Shown here: positions 46,065-55,387 of the stretch, in pieces | Numbering within the stretch: position 1 is the first letter of the stretch | Layout of the letters: the number at the start of each line of letters is the position of its first letter | Assembly: GCA_964509195.1 (NCBI GenBank) | Contig: CAZDWJ010000007.1 | Span: 94,228-158,227 of the forward strand | Direction: 5' to 3' | DNA length: 64,000 bases | From: UBA4802 sp964509195 | Lineage (GTDB): Bacteria; Spirochaetota; UBA4802; UB4802 | The notes under the pieces: model-generated | Seen by the model: the letters and a program-made list of their open reading frames with translations, nothing else | Told to the model about the DNA's origin: nothing | Database searches by the model: none | Made by a program: the position numbers and the translations under genes

Positions 46065-48049
46065 TATCCCCTTCCCACCATTTTCAAAAATTCATCTTCT
46101 GAAAGTATTCGCACATTGAGCTTCTGGGCCTTTTCAAGTTTTGAGCCAGCTTCCGCTCCTGCCACTACAAAATCTGTTTTGCCGCTTACCGAACCTGACG
46201 CTCTTCCACCTAATGACTCAACTAAGCGCTCTGCTTCCTGCCGTGTCATGCTTTGCAGGGTTCCTGTGAACACTACCGTTTTTCCCTTAAATGGATTTTC
46301 CTGTGCTTCTTCAATTTTCTCTTCAGTAACCGTTACACCATTTTTCATCATCTGTTCTATCATCTTCAACGAGTCCTCATTATGGAAGAAATCATACACT
46401 GATTGTGCAACACCAGGACCCACCTCCGGTATCCTCATTAGTTCCTGTGGCGATAGCTCCTGTAATTTACTAAGTGAGCGTACATGGCGTGCAATAACCT
46501 TTGCAATATGATCCCCCACATTGCGAATACCCAGTGCCCGCAAGAAATGTGACAGCGGTACTTCTCTTCGCTTATTAATAGAATCAATAATCTTATCTAC
46601 GATTTTTTCGCCCATTCTCTCTATCTGTAAAAGGTCATCGCGTGTGAGTGAGTAGATATCAGCAATAGTTTTTATCTTCTTCTGGTCATACAATCGTTTA
46701 AGAAGCTCTGGCCCCACATATTCTATATCCATCCCATCCTTTGAAACAAAGAAACACAGCGATTCATATTCCTTTGCAGGGCATGATGGATTAACACAGC
46801 GAATATATATGTCTTCATGTTGTAGAGAAGAATTGCATACAGGGCATTTTTCAGGAATTACTATTTCTTTACCATCCCGTTTGTCTTTTAGCACTTCCAC
46901 AACTTTAGGAATGACATCACCAGCTCGTATCACCTTAACGGTATCGCCAATCTTAATATCCAGCCTCTTTACTTCCTGAAAGTTATGTAGCGTTGCGCGC
47001 TTCACAAGAACACCGCCAATATTAATTGGCTCTAAATTAGCAACAGGTGTCACAAGACCAGTTCTGCCAACCTGATAATCAACTGATTTTAGTACTGTAA
47101 TTGCTTCTCGAGCAGGAAATTTCCAGGCAATAGCCCAGCGCGGCGCTTTGGAAGTGCTACCCATTAAATCACGCACATCAAAGCGGTTAACCTTCACCAC
47201 CACGCCATCAATATCAAAGTCAAGAGTGTACCTGTGTTCCATCCAGTGCGTATAAAATTCTTTCACATCCTGCAGCTTTCCTACTTTATAATATTGTGGT
47301 GCTGGTAATCCCAACTGTGTAAATAATTCATACAACTGGCTTTGTGTATTGGCTTTTCCAGCTGGCTCTAATCTGCCAATACCATACAGTACAATATCAA
47401 GCTCGCGCTGTGCAGTGATTTTTGGGTCAAGCTGGCGCAATGAGCCTGCAGCTGCGTTTCGCGGATTAGCAAATTCTGGTTCACCACTCTGTCGCCTGAT
47501 TTCATTGAGCCTTTCAAACTCACCATGCCGCATGATGACCTCACCGCGCACACTGATATACTCGATATCCCCTTTTAATCGTGCAGGCACCTTCTTAATG
47601 GTAGCAATATTCTCTGATACATCTTCACCCACTTCACCATCACCCCGCGTTGAACCCTGCACATATATGCCATTCTGGTACACCAGCTCAACCGCAAGCC
47701 CGTCATACTTAAGTTCAGCACAATACTCAATTGCAGAAGTCCCCAACAATTTAGTGCACCGCTGATGAAAATCGTTGAGTTCAGCCTCATCCATTGCATT
47801 GGATAAGCTTAACATTGGAGGATCATGCCGTACTTCTGCAAACGACGTTTGAATAATTGCACCTACAGTTTTTGTTGGGGAATCTTCTTTCACTATGTCA
47901 GGATACTTTTCTTCAATAGCAATAAGTTCTTTTAAAAGTTCATCATACGTTGCATCATCCACAAGGGGCTTATCAAGAGCATAATAGTAGTAATTATATT
48001 TTTTAATTAATTCTACTAACTCATTGTATCGTTTTATTATCTGTTCCAT
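46064..48049 (-). CDS. ligA: NAD-dependent DNA ligase
   Basis: About 661 residues from the ATG at 48049, which has AGGTGG upstream; the frame goes on to 48091 without a ribosome site. Adenylation lysine in CAELKYDGLAVEL, NAD-binding YYYYALDKPLVDDATYD at the start, OB fold (VGRTGLVTPVANLEP), four-Cys zinc finger (CPVCNSSL...CVNPSCPAKEYE), helix-hairpin-helix repeats and a C-terminal BRCT domain (FKGKTVVFTGTLQSMTRQEAE). The essential replicative ligase. It heads the ligA-lnt-phosphoesterase operon. Confidence 0.95.
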   Translation of the reverse strand: MEQIIKRYNELVELIKKYNYYYYALDKPLVDDATYDELLKELIAIEEKYPDIVKEDSPTKTVGAIIQTSFAEVRHDPPMLSLSNAMDEAELNDFHQRCTKLLGTSAIEYCAELKYDGLAVELVYQNGIYVQGSTRGDGEVGEDVSENIATIKKVPARLKGDIEYISVRGEVIMRHGEFERLNEIRRQSGEPEFANPRNAAAGSLRQLDPKITAQRELDIVLYGIGRLEPAGKANTQSQLYELFTQLGLPAPQYYKVGKLQDVKEFYTHWMEHRYTLDFDIDGVVVKVNRFDVRDLMGSTSKAPRWAIAWKFPAREAITVLKSVDYQVGRTGLVTPVANLEPINIGGVLVKRATLHNFQEVKRLDIKIGDTVKVIRAGDVIPKVVEVLKDKRDGKEIVIPEKCPVCNSSLQHEDIYIRCVNPSCPAKEYESLCFFVSKDGMDIEYVGPELLKRLYDQKKIKTIADIYSLTRDDLLQIERMGEKIVDKIIDSINKRREVPLSHFLRALGIRNVGDHIAKVIARHVRSLSKLQELSPQELMRIPEVGPGVAQSVYDFFHNEDSLKMIEQMMKNGVTVTEEKIEEAQENPFKGKTVVFTGTLQSMTRQEAERLVESLGGRASGSVSGKTDFVVAGAEAGSKLEKAQKLNVRILSEDEFLKMVGRG

Positions 48050-48262
48050 ATACCACCTGGTTTTGCATAAAAAATATATATAATACAACAATCTTTATTT
48101 TTGTTCATCTTTCTCCATAAATTTTCAAATGATAACCAGCCCACAGTAACAAAAAAATGAAAAAACGATAGTAACAAGAAGAAGCGAAATTTTATCTCTA
48201 CAAGTATATTTCTGCTTTTTCATAATCAAATCACATTTATAATAAAAATGATTTACACAATT

Positions 48263-48430
48263 TCAAGTGCAAGTACATCGCTTTTTGATTATCTGTATCT
48301 TTTTCACGATTACATATTCAAAAGGAACAATCACTTTGCCTTCTTTGTTGATATAACCATAATTGTATTTATCATAAGCCACGGCAGCTAAACCTTCTGA
48401 AAAATCCCACATACCCTTAAACTGCTTCAT
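48263..48430 (-). pseudogene. WG-repeat protein fragment
   Basis: 55 residues from ATG 48430, which has AAAAGGGG about 8 bases upstream. GMWDFSEGLAAVAYDKYNYG and YINKEGKVIVPFEY form one and a half WG (KWG) beta-repeats. Such proteins normally have many repeats and a signal peptide. Here the frame ends after a basic, unrelated tail (VKKIQIIKKRCTCT), so this looks like a remnant of a larger gene, though translation is possible. Confidence 0.5.
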
Positions 48431-48776
48431 AAAATGAGCCCCTTTTAATTGCTTTAAATTCATATGATCACATGCCATTTTTAAACATTTATTTAAGATT
48501 TTACATAAATATATTATAAATAATTAACAAAATATTATATTTGCTTATTAACATGCAGCGTTTAAAGGGAGCATGTCAATCAAAATAAGAGTTCACTTTA
48601 CATACCATTTGACAAGAAACTTGTATATGATTTTAACCGTTTCATTTTGTTTTATTTATTGTAGTAAAGCACTATTCAAAAAATTAATTGCAAAAGCTGC
48701 CATAGCATTTATATGTATTCACATACTACACTCCACCTTAAATTTAGGTTTATGAATACCATCACGGAGGTACCTG

Positions 48777-49760
48777 ATGCAATTAAAAAAAGAAACCAAG
48801 ACACTAATCATAAAAGATCCGTTTAATCAATTTAAAGAAACACCACGTACCTGCGAAATCCGCTATTGCCCTTTAACCGGACGCAACACACGTGTATTAG
48901 GAATGTCATTGAAAGAATTTGCAACCACAGACCGCAGCGCAATGATTGAAGAATCTGCAAAAACATGTCCTTTTTGCCCTGGACTTATTGATGCTCTGAC
49001 CCCAAAATTCACTGCACCACTAAAGGAACAATACACATATGGCAATGCACGCTGCTTTCCCAATGCATTTCCTTATGATGAACATAATGCAGTGGTAACT
49101 ATTACCAGCATGCATTACGTTGCAGTAGAAAATTTCACCGCACAGATGTTGCAGGAAGCATTTGCATGTTCACTAACATTTTTAGCCGATATTGACCTTG
49201 AGAAGTACCCCTATCAGTCCATAAACTGGAATTATATGCCGGTTGCTGGCAGTTCGCTAGTGCATCCTCATCTTCAGGTGATAGCTTCATCAACACCATC
49301 AAATTATTATACTGATGTACTGACAAACCTTGAAAACAACAAACATCTCTTTATGGATTATATTAGTCTGGAAAAAAGCCTTAACGAACGCGTTATTGGT
49401 ACTATGGGGGATAGTACCTGGTTAGTGGCCTTTGCCCCACTGGGACAGTTTGATATTCTGGGAATACTCCACCACTCTTTACCATTGCATACATTAAAAG
49501 ACAGCCTTGATGAAGTAATTGAATTCATCATCAAATCCCTACACTATTTACACAGCAAAAAAATAGATAATTTCAATATGGCTTTTTATTCTATTGCCAA
49601 TAATAATGTATTCTATCCTCATATACGTATCTGCCCACGTGTGACATTTCCACCGAATGCAACAAGCGAAATAAACTATCTCCAGATGTTACACAATGAT
49701 GCATTTACACTGCTCAAACCTGAAATCATTGCTCAGGAATGTAAGGCTTTATTTCTGTAA
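48777..49760 (+). CDS. Galactose-1-phosphate uridylyltransferase-like protein (HIT superfamily)
   Basis: 327 residues. SSLVHPHLQVIAS has the HPH of the GalT active site, and TCPFCPGL matches the Cys pair that binds zinc in GalT N-terminal half; NAFPYDEHNAVVTI and the late NMAFYSIANN..FYPHIRICPR also fit the GalT/HIT fold. It would transfer a nucleotidyl group between sugar phosphates, but no galactose gene is close. GGAGG lies before the ATG. Specificity is uncertain: ADP-glucose and other GalT-like enzymes share these motifs. Confidence 0.65.
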   Translation: MQLKKETKTLIIKDPFNQFKETPRTCEIRYCPLTGRNTRVLGMSLKEFATTDRSAMIEESAKTCPFCPGLIDALTPKFTAPLKEQYTYGNARCFPNAFPYDEHNAVVTITSMHYVAVENFTAQMLQEAFACSLTFLADIDLEKYPYQSINWNYMPVAGSSLVHPHLQVIASSTPSNYYTDVLTNLENNKHLFMDYISLEKSLNERVIGTMGDSTWLVAFAPLGQFDILGILHHSLPLHTLKDSLDEVIEFIIKSLHYLHSKKIDNFNMAFYSIANNNVFYPHIRICPRVTFPPNATSEINYLQMLHNDAFTLLKPEIIAQECKALFL

Positions 49761-50046
49761 TATAATATTTCTTGACAAATGATTAAAAATTATGAAATTA
49801 TCTAACTTGTGTAATAATTTTGTATAATATTCATAAATTTTTTTTAAAAAAAACTTTATGAATAACGAAGTCTACATCTCTGTTGCCCTGGGCGATGGTG
49901 AGTATAATATTTCACATTTTGTTCATAAATTAAAATTTAGCTATAAATAGTGTAACATATTGTCACTTAAAGATAATTTGTATATATTATTTTATAAGAT
50001 TGTTGCAAATAAAAACATAAATATATATTGGGAGAAGGAGCCGGGT

Positions 50047-51006
50047 ATGCTGCAGAAGGTATTAACACAATATGATGCAAAGATTCATCTTGAAGAGCTA
50101 TTGACATTTGGCATGGCGTTGTTTCTTAATATATTAATTATAATTTTTTCCCACATCACTCTAGCTCCGGTAATTTTTACTGTTAATATAACTATAATGC
50201 TTCTCATTATTGCTACCGTATATGCGCAGCGATACGCAACTTCACAATTATTTACTATATATAGAGACTGGTATGTACTACCGCTTCTTGTAGCAATATT
50301 TATGGAACACAACAAACTGGTGCCACTTATCAATCCACATGACATTGATACTGCCCTTATAAAAATTGATTATGCATTATTCTTTGGCAATCATCCTACC
50401 GTATTGCTTGAAAAAGCATTAACACCTTTTTTAACCGAACTTTTACAGATCGTATATGCAAGTTTCTATTTTTTACCTTTTACATTATGCTTGCTATTAT
50501 ACATCAAAGAAAGGAAAGTTGAATTCCATATTGTTGCATCCACAATAATGCTTGGTTTTTATTTATCGTATATTGGATATTATATATTTCCAGCCATTGG
50601 TCCACGGTTTACATTAACACATCTACAAACACAACCTCTTGAAGGGCTTTTGCTATTCAATTTTGTCCACCACGGACTTGCATATTTAGAAGGGGTTACT
50701 CGCGATTGTTTTCCCAGTGGTCATACACTTGTTTCAATTTTAACCGTACTTCTTGCCATAAAGTTTCATAAAAAATTTAGCGTTATTGCAACTTTCTGGG
50801 CGCTTCTTCTGATTATTTCCACCGTATACCTTCGCTATCACTATGTCATTGACGTCATAGCTGGATTTTTTGTTGGTCTGGCAACATTCCGGTATGGACC
50901 CATCCTTGCTCGGCTTTACATTTTTGGCAGTGCAGAAATTTCTACTCCTGTTCTGGATTATTTACGTAACTGGTGGGACTGGCTATCTGAAATCAGAAGG
51001 CGATAG
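50047..51006 (+). CDS. PAP2-superfamily membrane phosphatase
   Basis: About 319 residues from ATG 50047, with GAGAAGGAG upstream; a TTG-initiated extension to 49960 lacks support. About six membrane helices. The second and third PAP2 motifs are present: CFPSGHTLVS and LRYHYVIDVIAGF; the first (K..RP) is reduced to AIGPRF. The layout is that of the inositolphosphotransferase-like PAP2_3 group. It acts on lipid phosphates or an isoprenoid pyrophosphate at the inner membrane. Its stop codon is inside a GCGATAGTT word. Confidence 0.75.
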   Translation: MLQKVLTQYDAKIHLEELLTFGMALFLNILIIIFSHITLAPVIFTVNITIMLLIIATVYAQRYATSQLFTIYRDWYVLPLLVAIFMEHNKLVPLINPHDIDTALIKIDYALFFGNHPTVLLEKALTPFLTELLQIVYASFYFLPFTLCLLLYIKERKVEFHIVASTIMLGFYLSYIGYYIFPAIGPRFTLTHLQTQPLEGLLLFNFVHHGLAYLEGVTRDCFPSGHTLVSILTVLLAIKFHKKFSVIATFWALLLIISTVYLRYHYVIDVIAGFFVGLATFRYGPILARLYIFGSAEISTPVLDYLRNWWDWLSEIRRR

Positions 51007-51009
51007 TTG

Positions 51010-51738
51010 TTATAAAATAAAGTAACCGTATATATACAACGCTATTCCCACAACCAGAAACAGTAATGTTTTAAGCAATAGCGTTTCTTTCTCACGTATA
51101 AATATATCTATAAACGCCAGCAGTATGCCAAAAGCCGCTGAAACAATACCAGCCTTGATAAAATCTAAACTGACAAAATATACACCCCCAACACCTGCAG
51201 CGCCTATACCAATATCCATCATGTCCTGTATTCTTACTTTTCTTCTGGATACAACGGTGGGTTCTTTTTTAACAAATGAAGGAACTTCCTCGGGTTTAAA
51301 GTAACGTTTACGGGTTTTTTCCAGTTCTTCCTTCCTTTTTTTCTGTCGGATTGCAATCTCCTCTGCGCTTTCACCTATTCCATAATGTTTATTTATTAGC
51401 TTTATAACATCTTTGTTAGGAATTGTTGAGAGGAGTTCAGCTCGCTTCTCAAATTTTTCCTGTAAACTCACCGGCCTCCCTGAGGTAGCATTACGTTCAG
51501 CAGTAATACGCCCTTTATCTATTACTGCATAATATGGATTACCACCCTCTTCACTATCTTCTAGATAAAGTCTTACCCTTTTGTCCTTAAAATTATAATC
51601 AACACGGATATAATCACCATTTTCAGTATTGCAGTAAAAAACACGCTGATAGCCTCTTATTTCTGATGGCCTTCGTTTCCAGTAAGTCTTCTTTGTTTCG
51701 GAAACCGGTATGGGTTTTGTTTTTATTCTTCTGCGCAT
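51010..51738 (-). CDS. Basic protein with C-terminal membrane helices, unknown function
   Basis: 242 residues. The N-terminal 170 residues are polar and basic, with a beta-rich part (YQRVFYCNTENGDYIRVDYNF) and a charged helix at about 122-150 (AEEIAIRQKKRKEELEKTRK). Three hydrophobic segments follow at about 172-190, 193-212 and 221-240. AGGA precedes the ATG. No family was recognised. It is convergent with the PAP2 gene, 3 bp apart. Confidence 0.55.
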   Translation of the reverse strand: MRRRIKTKPIPVSETKKTYWKRRPSEIRGYQRVFYCNTENGDYIRVDYNFKDKRVRLYLEDSEEGGNPYYAVIDKGRITAERNATSGRPVSLQEKFEKRAELLSTIPNKDVIKLINKHYGIGESAEEIAIRQKKRKEELEKTRKRYFKPEEVPSFVKKEPTVVSRRKVRIQDMMDIGIGAAGVGGVYFVSLDFIKAGIVSAAFGILLAFIDIFIREKETLLLKTLLFLVVGIALYIYGYFIL

Positions 51739-51765
51739 TATATATCCTGACTATATGTTAAAATA

Positions 51766-51800
51766 GAAAAGAGATTGACTTCTTTTACTGCCAATCTCTT
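51766..51800 (-). terminator. Intrinsic terminator after the COX24-like gene
   Basis: AAGAGATTG (51769-51777) and CAATCTCTT (51792-51800) pair with a 14-base loop. On the minus strand the hairpin is followed by a TTTTCTATTTT run. It lies 11 bp beyond the stop codon of the small basic protein gene. Confidence 0.65.
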
Positions 51801-51811
51801 CTCTACTTACA

Positions 51812-51907
51812 TTATCGTAATTTCTTCTTGTGACGATTAAGTCTTCTTCGTTTTTTTCGTTTGTGATTAGCAATTTTTCTGCGTTTTCGCTTCCTACCAC
51901 AGGGCAT
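51812..51907 (-). CDS. AURKAIP1/COX24-like very small basic protein
   Basis: 31 residues, two thirds of them Lys or Arg (it starts MPCGRKRKRRKIANHKRKK and ends HKKKLR). The KRKRRKIANHKRKKR core matches bacterial AURKAIP1/COX24-domain proteins, relatives of the mitochondrial ribosomal protein mS38, so a small-subunit ribosome role is likely. The start is firm: AAGGAGA lies 9 bases upstream, and a terminator follows. A single TAA ends it. It is easily missed by gene callers because of its length. The family assignment is by pattern only. Confidence 0.72.
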   Translation of the reverse strand: MPCGRKRKRRKIANHKRKKRRRLNRHKKKLR

Positions 51908-52002
51908 AGTATATCACTCTCCTTATTATAAAAATATGTCAGTACACTACTGTATCAATTATAGCTGCTATTAATATACTGCAGACTTACTAGATCAATC
52001 CA

Positions 52003-52887
52003 CTATTTTTTAAAATTATCAAAATCTTTCTTTGAAGATTCTGATTCGCTCTCACTGGCAAGATCCAGTGGAACGTTTTTATCCGAAGTTACTATCACCT
52101 TCACATTATCAGCTAATTTGTCAATATAAATATACTTCAATATATCCTTATTTTTAGCAATGATTTTGGATATCTTTTCCAGATGTTCCAGATATTGTGC
52201 ATTACGCAACTCACCTTCCTTCAGTTGCTGCTGCACTGCATTGAGCTGGATTGTACTCAATTTCTCCTGTGCCAGCAATTCAAACAAAAATTTCTTGCCT
52301 TCTGCATACACAGCAAAGTCTGGTATGTAAATATTACCAGGAGTAACATCTTTAACGGTTATGCCATCACGTGCCAGCGATTCTTTCACATGAGCTATCG
52401 CCTGCATTATTTCCCTGTTAATATTAGGCAGTAACACGTTATACTGGTAGTATGGATAAAGATATCTTGTAATATTTTCTTTTATACTGGAAAGCAGCTG
52501 TATCTGGAATTGTTGCTGCAGGTAATGTGCATCCGAATATAATCTGTGTAAATCTAAAGTTAATTGCCCGGGATTGAGCGAATAATTAATAATCACTGGA
52601 ATTTTAATTGAATAGTTATCACTTTTTATTACTTCAAGTGGTGGAACAGGGATTACAATATCCACAGTGCAAGAACCATTGAGGGGAATGTAATGTGGTG
52701 TAATAGTAGTAACTACTCCCTGCGGAACAATATGTACCCCTTTGTGTAATTGCCCAAGCACCTGGCCCTGTGTATCTGTAACAACAGCTAATACTCCATC
52801 GCCCACAATAACAACGGCTCGTACAAAAATATATACCAGAGCAGCCACACTAAATGCTGCAATAATAATTTTTTGTACCTTACCCAT
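52003..52887 (-). CDS. SPFH/band-7 (prohibitin-like) membrane protein
   Basis: 294 residues. One N-terminal helix (about 6-27), then VGDGVLAVVTDTQGQVLGQLHKGVHIV, the usual start of an SPFH domain, and a long helical part with KFLFELLAQEKLSTIQLNA. The C-terminus is acidic with an ESESESS run. It is probably periplasmic and oligomeric, like HflK/C or prohibitins, though without their protease partner nearby. It starts 3 bp after the hfq stop, so it is probably co-transcribed with it. Confidence 0.68.
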   Translation of the reverse strand: MGKVQKIIIAAFSVAALVYIFVRAVVIVGDGVLAVVTDTQGQVLGQLHKGVHIVPQGVVTTITPHYIPLNGSCTVDIVIPVPPLEVIKSDNYSIKIPVIINYSLNPGQLTLDLHRLYSDAHYLQQQFQIQLLSSIKENITRYLYPYYQYNVLLPNINREIMQAIAHVKESLARDGITVKDVTPGNIYIPDFAVYAEGKKFLFELLAQEKLSTIQLNAVQQQLKEGELRNAQYLEHLEKISKIIAKNKDILKYIYIDKLADNVKVIVTSDKNVPLDLASESESESSKKDFDNFKK

Positions 52888-52890
52888 GTA

Positions 52891-53121
52891 TTATTCTTCG
52901 TCTTTATACTGAACCGGCTTTGACGGCATTATTGTTGATATCGCATGCTTATAAATAAGGTTTTGCTTTTTGTCAACTTCAACAAGAATCGTGAAGCTGT
53001 CAAAGCTAATCACTTTCCCTTTGATGGGCACGCCATTCATGAGGTAGATAGTAATTTCTACTTTGTCTTTGCGCGCGGCATTAAGAAAAGTATCCTGTAA
53101 ATTTTTTGTTTGTTTGCCCAT
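52891..53121 (-). CDS. hfq: RNA chaperone Hfq
   Basis: 76 residues. LQDTFLNAARKDKVEITIYLMNG carries the Sm1 motif with the usual L.D.FLN start, and LIYKHAISTIMPSKP holds the YKHA Sm2 motif that shapes the proximal U-binding face. It forms a hexameric ring that pairs small RNAs with mRNAs. GAGGGAGCACA gives the ribosome site. It is downstream of miaA as in many bacteria, separated by 180 bp. Confidence 0.93.
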   Translation of the reverse strand: MGKQTKNLQDTFLNAARKDKVEITIYLMNGVPIKGKVISFDSFTILVEVDKKQNLIYKHAISTIMPSKPVQYKDEE

Positions 53122-53301
53122 TGTGCTCCCTCTTTATGTATTTTGATTTTTTATATAATATTATTTTATTTTAAATATTTACCACCGTTATACACTTAGA
53201 TATCATTATGCTATAATAATATCAATATTTTTTTGCTAAATATTTTATAAAAATTATGATATAATAATTTCCGTGTATTACTTTATACTTAAAACTTTAT
53301 A

Positions 53302-54213
53302 CTACGTGTTGAACAGCCATTCAGTAATTATTGCTTTGATTTTCCCAATATTATCCGGTGGAACCCATAACGGTTTATACCGCTTAAACCAGGTAATTTG
53401 CCGTTTGGCATAATGTTTGGTTTCCTGTTTTATCTGTTCAATTGCTTCATTAATCGATAGCTCATTTTTTAAAACCTTATGCAATTGAAAATATCCTATA
53501 GCTTTTTGAGAATTATAATCTTCCGTAAACCCCATATTCCTGAGAGCTTTCACTTCTTCTACAAAGCCCTCTTTGATCATTGCATCAACCCTATGTTCGA
53601 TTCGTGTGTATAATTTATTCCTTTCAACATCTAATGCAATCATCAGAACATTCAGATCACTTTTTTTGTGTTCTGACTGCAGAAACTTTGATATGGGAGT
53701 GCCAGTTGCCCTGAGGACTTCTAACCCACGCAATATTCGTTGAGTATCATTGGGATGAATTCGCTGAGCCCACTGTGCATCATTGTGCAACAGTTCTTCA
53801 TACAGGGCTTTAAGACCTTTTTGCTGTAATTCACCATGTAACTGTGTTTTTATTGTTGAGTCGATTTTGGGAAGTTCGGCTAAACCGTAAAAAAAAGCCT
53901 GAAAATACAAACCTGTACCACCAACAAAAAGCGGTATTTTTTTATGTAGCTGTATCTTTTTCAGAGCATTTTCTGCTTCGTTACAAAAATCGCCAGCAGT
54001 AAACCAGTAATCCGGATTTACAATATCTATACAGTAATGCGTTATCAAAGAACGAAAGTACGGGGAAACCTTCCCGGTACCAATATCCATATATTTATAT
54101 ACTTGCGCTGAGTCTACCGAAATTATTTCGAATACATTCTGTGCTATTTCAAGGGATATGTTTGTCTTTCCAGAGGCAGTTGGACCAACAAGAACAACAG
54201 CTTTATTGTTCAA
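53302..54213 (-). CDS. miaA: tRNA dimethylallyltransferase
   Basis: 303 residues. VLVGPTASGKTNISLEIA is the P-loop, SVDSAQVYKYMDIGTGK and VGGTGLYFQAFFYGL are MiaA signatures, and RQITWFKR ends the conserved core. It adds dimethylallyl to A37 of tRNAs that read UNN codons. The start is TTG at 54213, since the nearest upstream ATG is out of frame. TCGATAGCTC occurs here, read ELS on the coding strand. Confidence 0.92.
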   Translation of the reverse strand: MNNKAVVLVGPTASGKTNISLEIAQNVFEIISVDSAQVYKYMDIGTGKVSPYFRSLITHYCIDIVNPDYWFTAGDFCNEAENALKKIQLHKKIPLFVGGTGLYFQAFFYGLAELPKIDSTIKTQLHGELQQKGLKALYEELLHNDAQWAQRIHPNDTQRILRGLEVLRATGTPISKFLQSEHKKSDLNVLMIALDVERNKLYTRIEHRVDAMIKEGFVEEVKALRNMGFTEDYNSQKAIGYFQLHKVLKNELSINEAIEQIKQETKHYAKRQITWFKRYKPLWVPPDNIGKIKAIITEWLFNT

Positions 54214-54310
54214 ATCATTTATCCCAAAACATCATAACCCGCACAAAGTTCATTAAACATTACAGCATTTTTAAGCACTGGTATTATACAAAACTACTTT
54301 TTAGCAATTA

Positions 54311-54514
54311 TTAATCTTTTATTTCTTCTTTAAATTCGTATTTAACTGCATTATTAAGAAGCATATTCAATATGTTTGGAATAACCTTCCAGTTTTTATC
54401 GCTTTCTGGATACCCATCAATATTGCCCAATTTATCAACCAGCTTCATAGCTGCACACGAAAAAATATATCTGTTACCTTCAAATGCAATTAATTTATCT
54501 AACGGTATAATCAT
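54311..54514 (-). CDS. rpoZ: RNA polymerase omega subunit
   Basis: 67 residues from ATG 54514 (GGAGG six bases upstream). IIPLDKLIAFEGNRYIFSCAAMKLVDKLGN keeps the omega pattern of L..L......NRY.....A..R. Position directly after gmk, with a 20-bp overlap, is the classic gmk-rpoZ order and supports the call despite low identity. It stabilises the RNA polymerase beta' subunit. Confidence 0.8.
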   Translation of the reverse strand: MIIPLDKLIAFEGNRYIFSCAAMKLVDKLGNIDGYPESDKNWKVIPNILNMLLNNAVKYEFKEEIKD

Positions 54515-55112
54515 GTACACCCTCCAGTAATCTTTTAACTGTTGAATCCATATATTCGCGTTTAAGTATTATCGTTCTTAAAATTGCATTGAGATCATCC
54601 AGAGCTTTTTGCAAATCATCATTTATGACAATATAATCATAATTGACATATTCCTTAAGCTCAACAAGTGCATTGTTTAACCTGACACTAATCTGATGTT
54701 CTGTTTCGGTTGAACGGTGCCGCAATCGCTTTTCTAGTTCATGTATAGATGGTGGAATAATAAATATTGATATTACATTTTGTAATTTATTACGTAAGCT
54801 CCGCGCACCCTGTACATCCACATCAAAAATAGGTATTTTTAAAAATGCTTTAATTCTGTCAACTTCTTTTTTAGTTGTGCCGTAATAATTATCATGTACT
54901 TTTGCCCATTCCAGGAATTCGCCTCTGTCCACCATCTGCATAAATTCATCATAACTCACATAATAATAATTTTTACCTTCGGATTCGCCGGCCCTTTTTA
55001 TTCTTGTGGTTGTTGAAACAGCAAATTCAAAAACAGGATTTTGTACAAGCAACTTTTCTATCAACGTTGTTTTCCCTGCACCTGATGGCGCTGAAATAAT
55101 CACTGAAAACAT
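54495..55112 (-). CDS. gmk: Guanylate kinase
   Basis: 205 residues. IISAPSGAGKTTLIEKLL is the P-loop; VSTTTRIKRAGESEGKNYYYVS and GEFLEWAKVHDNYYGT bind GMP; DVDVQGARSLR completes the core. It converts GMP to GDP. It follows remA after 2 bp and overlaps rpoZ. Confidence 0.95.
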   Translation of the reverse strand: MFSVIISAPSGAGKTTLIEKLLVQNPVFEFAVSTTTRIKRAGESEGKNYYYVSYDEFMQMVDRGEFLEWAKVHDNYYGTTKKEVDRIKAFLKIPIFDVDVQGARSLRNKLQNVISIFIIPPSIHELEKRLRHRSTETEHQISVRLNNALVELKEYVNYDYIVINDDLQKALDDLNAILRTIILKREYMDSTVKRLLEGVHDYTVR

Positions 55113-55114
55113 AA

Positions 55115-55366
55115 TTACTCTTCACTTTGATTTAATCGATTTGCGATAGTTTCCGGCTGCATTGCTGATAAAATTACATGATTGCTATCCATAATTATTA
55201 TAGCACGAGTTTTCCTCCCATGAGTAGCATCTATCAGCATATTATTTTCTTTTGCTTCTTCCCGCAAACGCTTTCCTGAAGCAGACATAGGTGTTATTAC
55301 AGCTATCACACGTTCAGCTACAACAGCATTGCCAAATCCTATATTAATGAGCGTCGTAGATTTCAT
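55115..55366 (-). CDS. remA: RemA-family (DUF370) regulator
   Basis: 83 residues. LINIGFGNAVVAERVIAVITPMSASGKRLREEA and DATHGRKTRAIIIMDSNHVILSAMQPETI match RemA/DUF370 almost end to end. In Bacillus RemA activates extracellular matrix genes by binding DNA as a ring. The yicC-remA-gmk-rpoZ order is conserved in Firmicutes and in spirochaetes. GCGATAGTT is read here as TIAN on the coding strand. Confidence 0.9.
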   Translation of the reverse strand: MKSTTLINIGFGNAVVAERVIAVITPMSASGKRLREEAKENNMLIDATHGRKTRAIIIMDSNHVILSAMQPETIANRLNQSEE

Positions 55367-55387
55367 GTTGTTATAACTCTCCCCAAA

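Noticed and set aside
48573..48755. 60-codon plus-strand ORF with a hydrophobic stretch before the GalT-like gene.
   Set aside because: The AGGGAG site is too close to the ATG, the sequence has no family likeness, and low-complexity AT-rich DNA readily gives hydrophobic frames.
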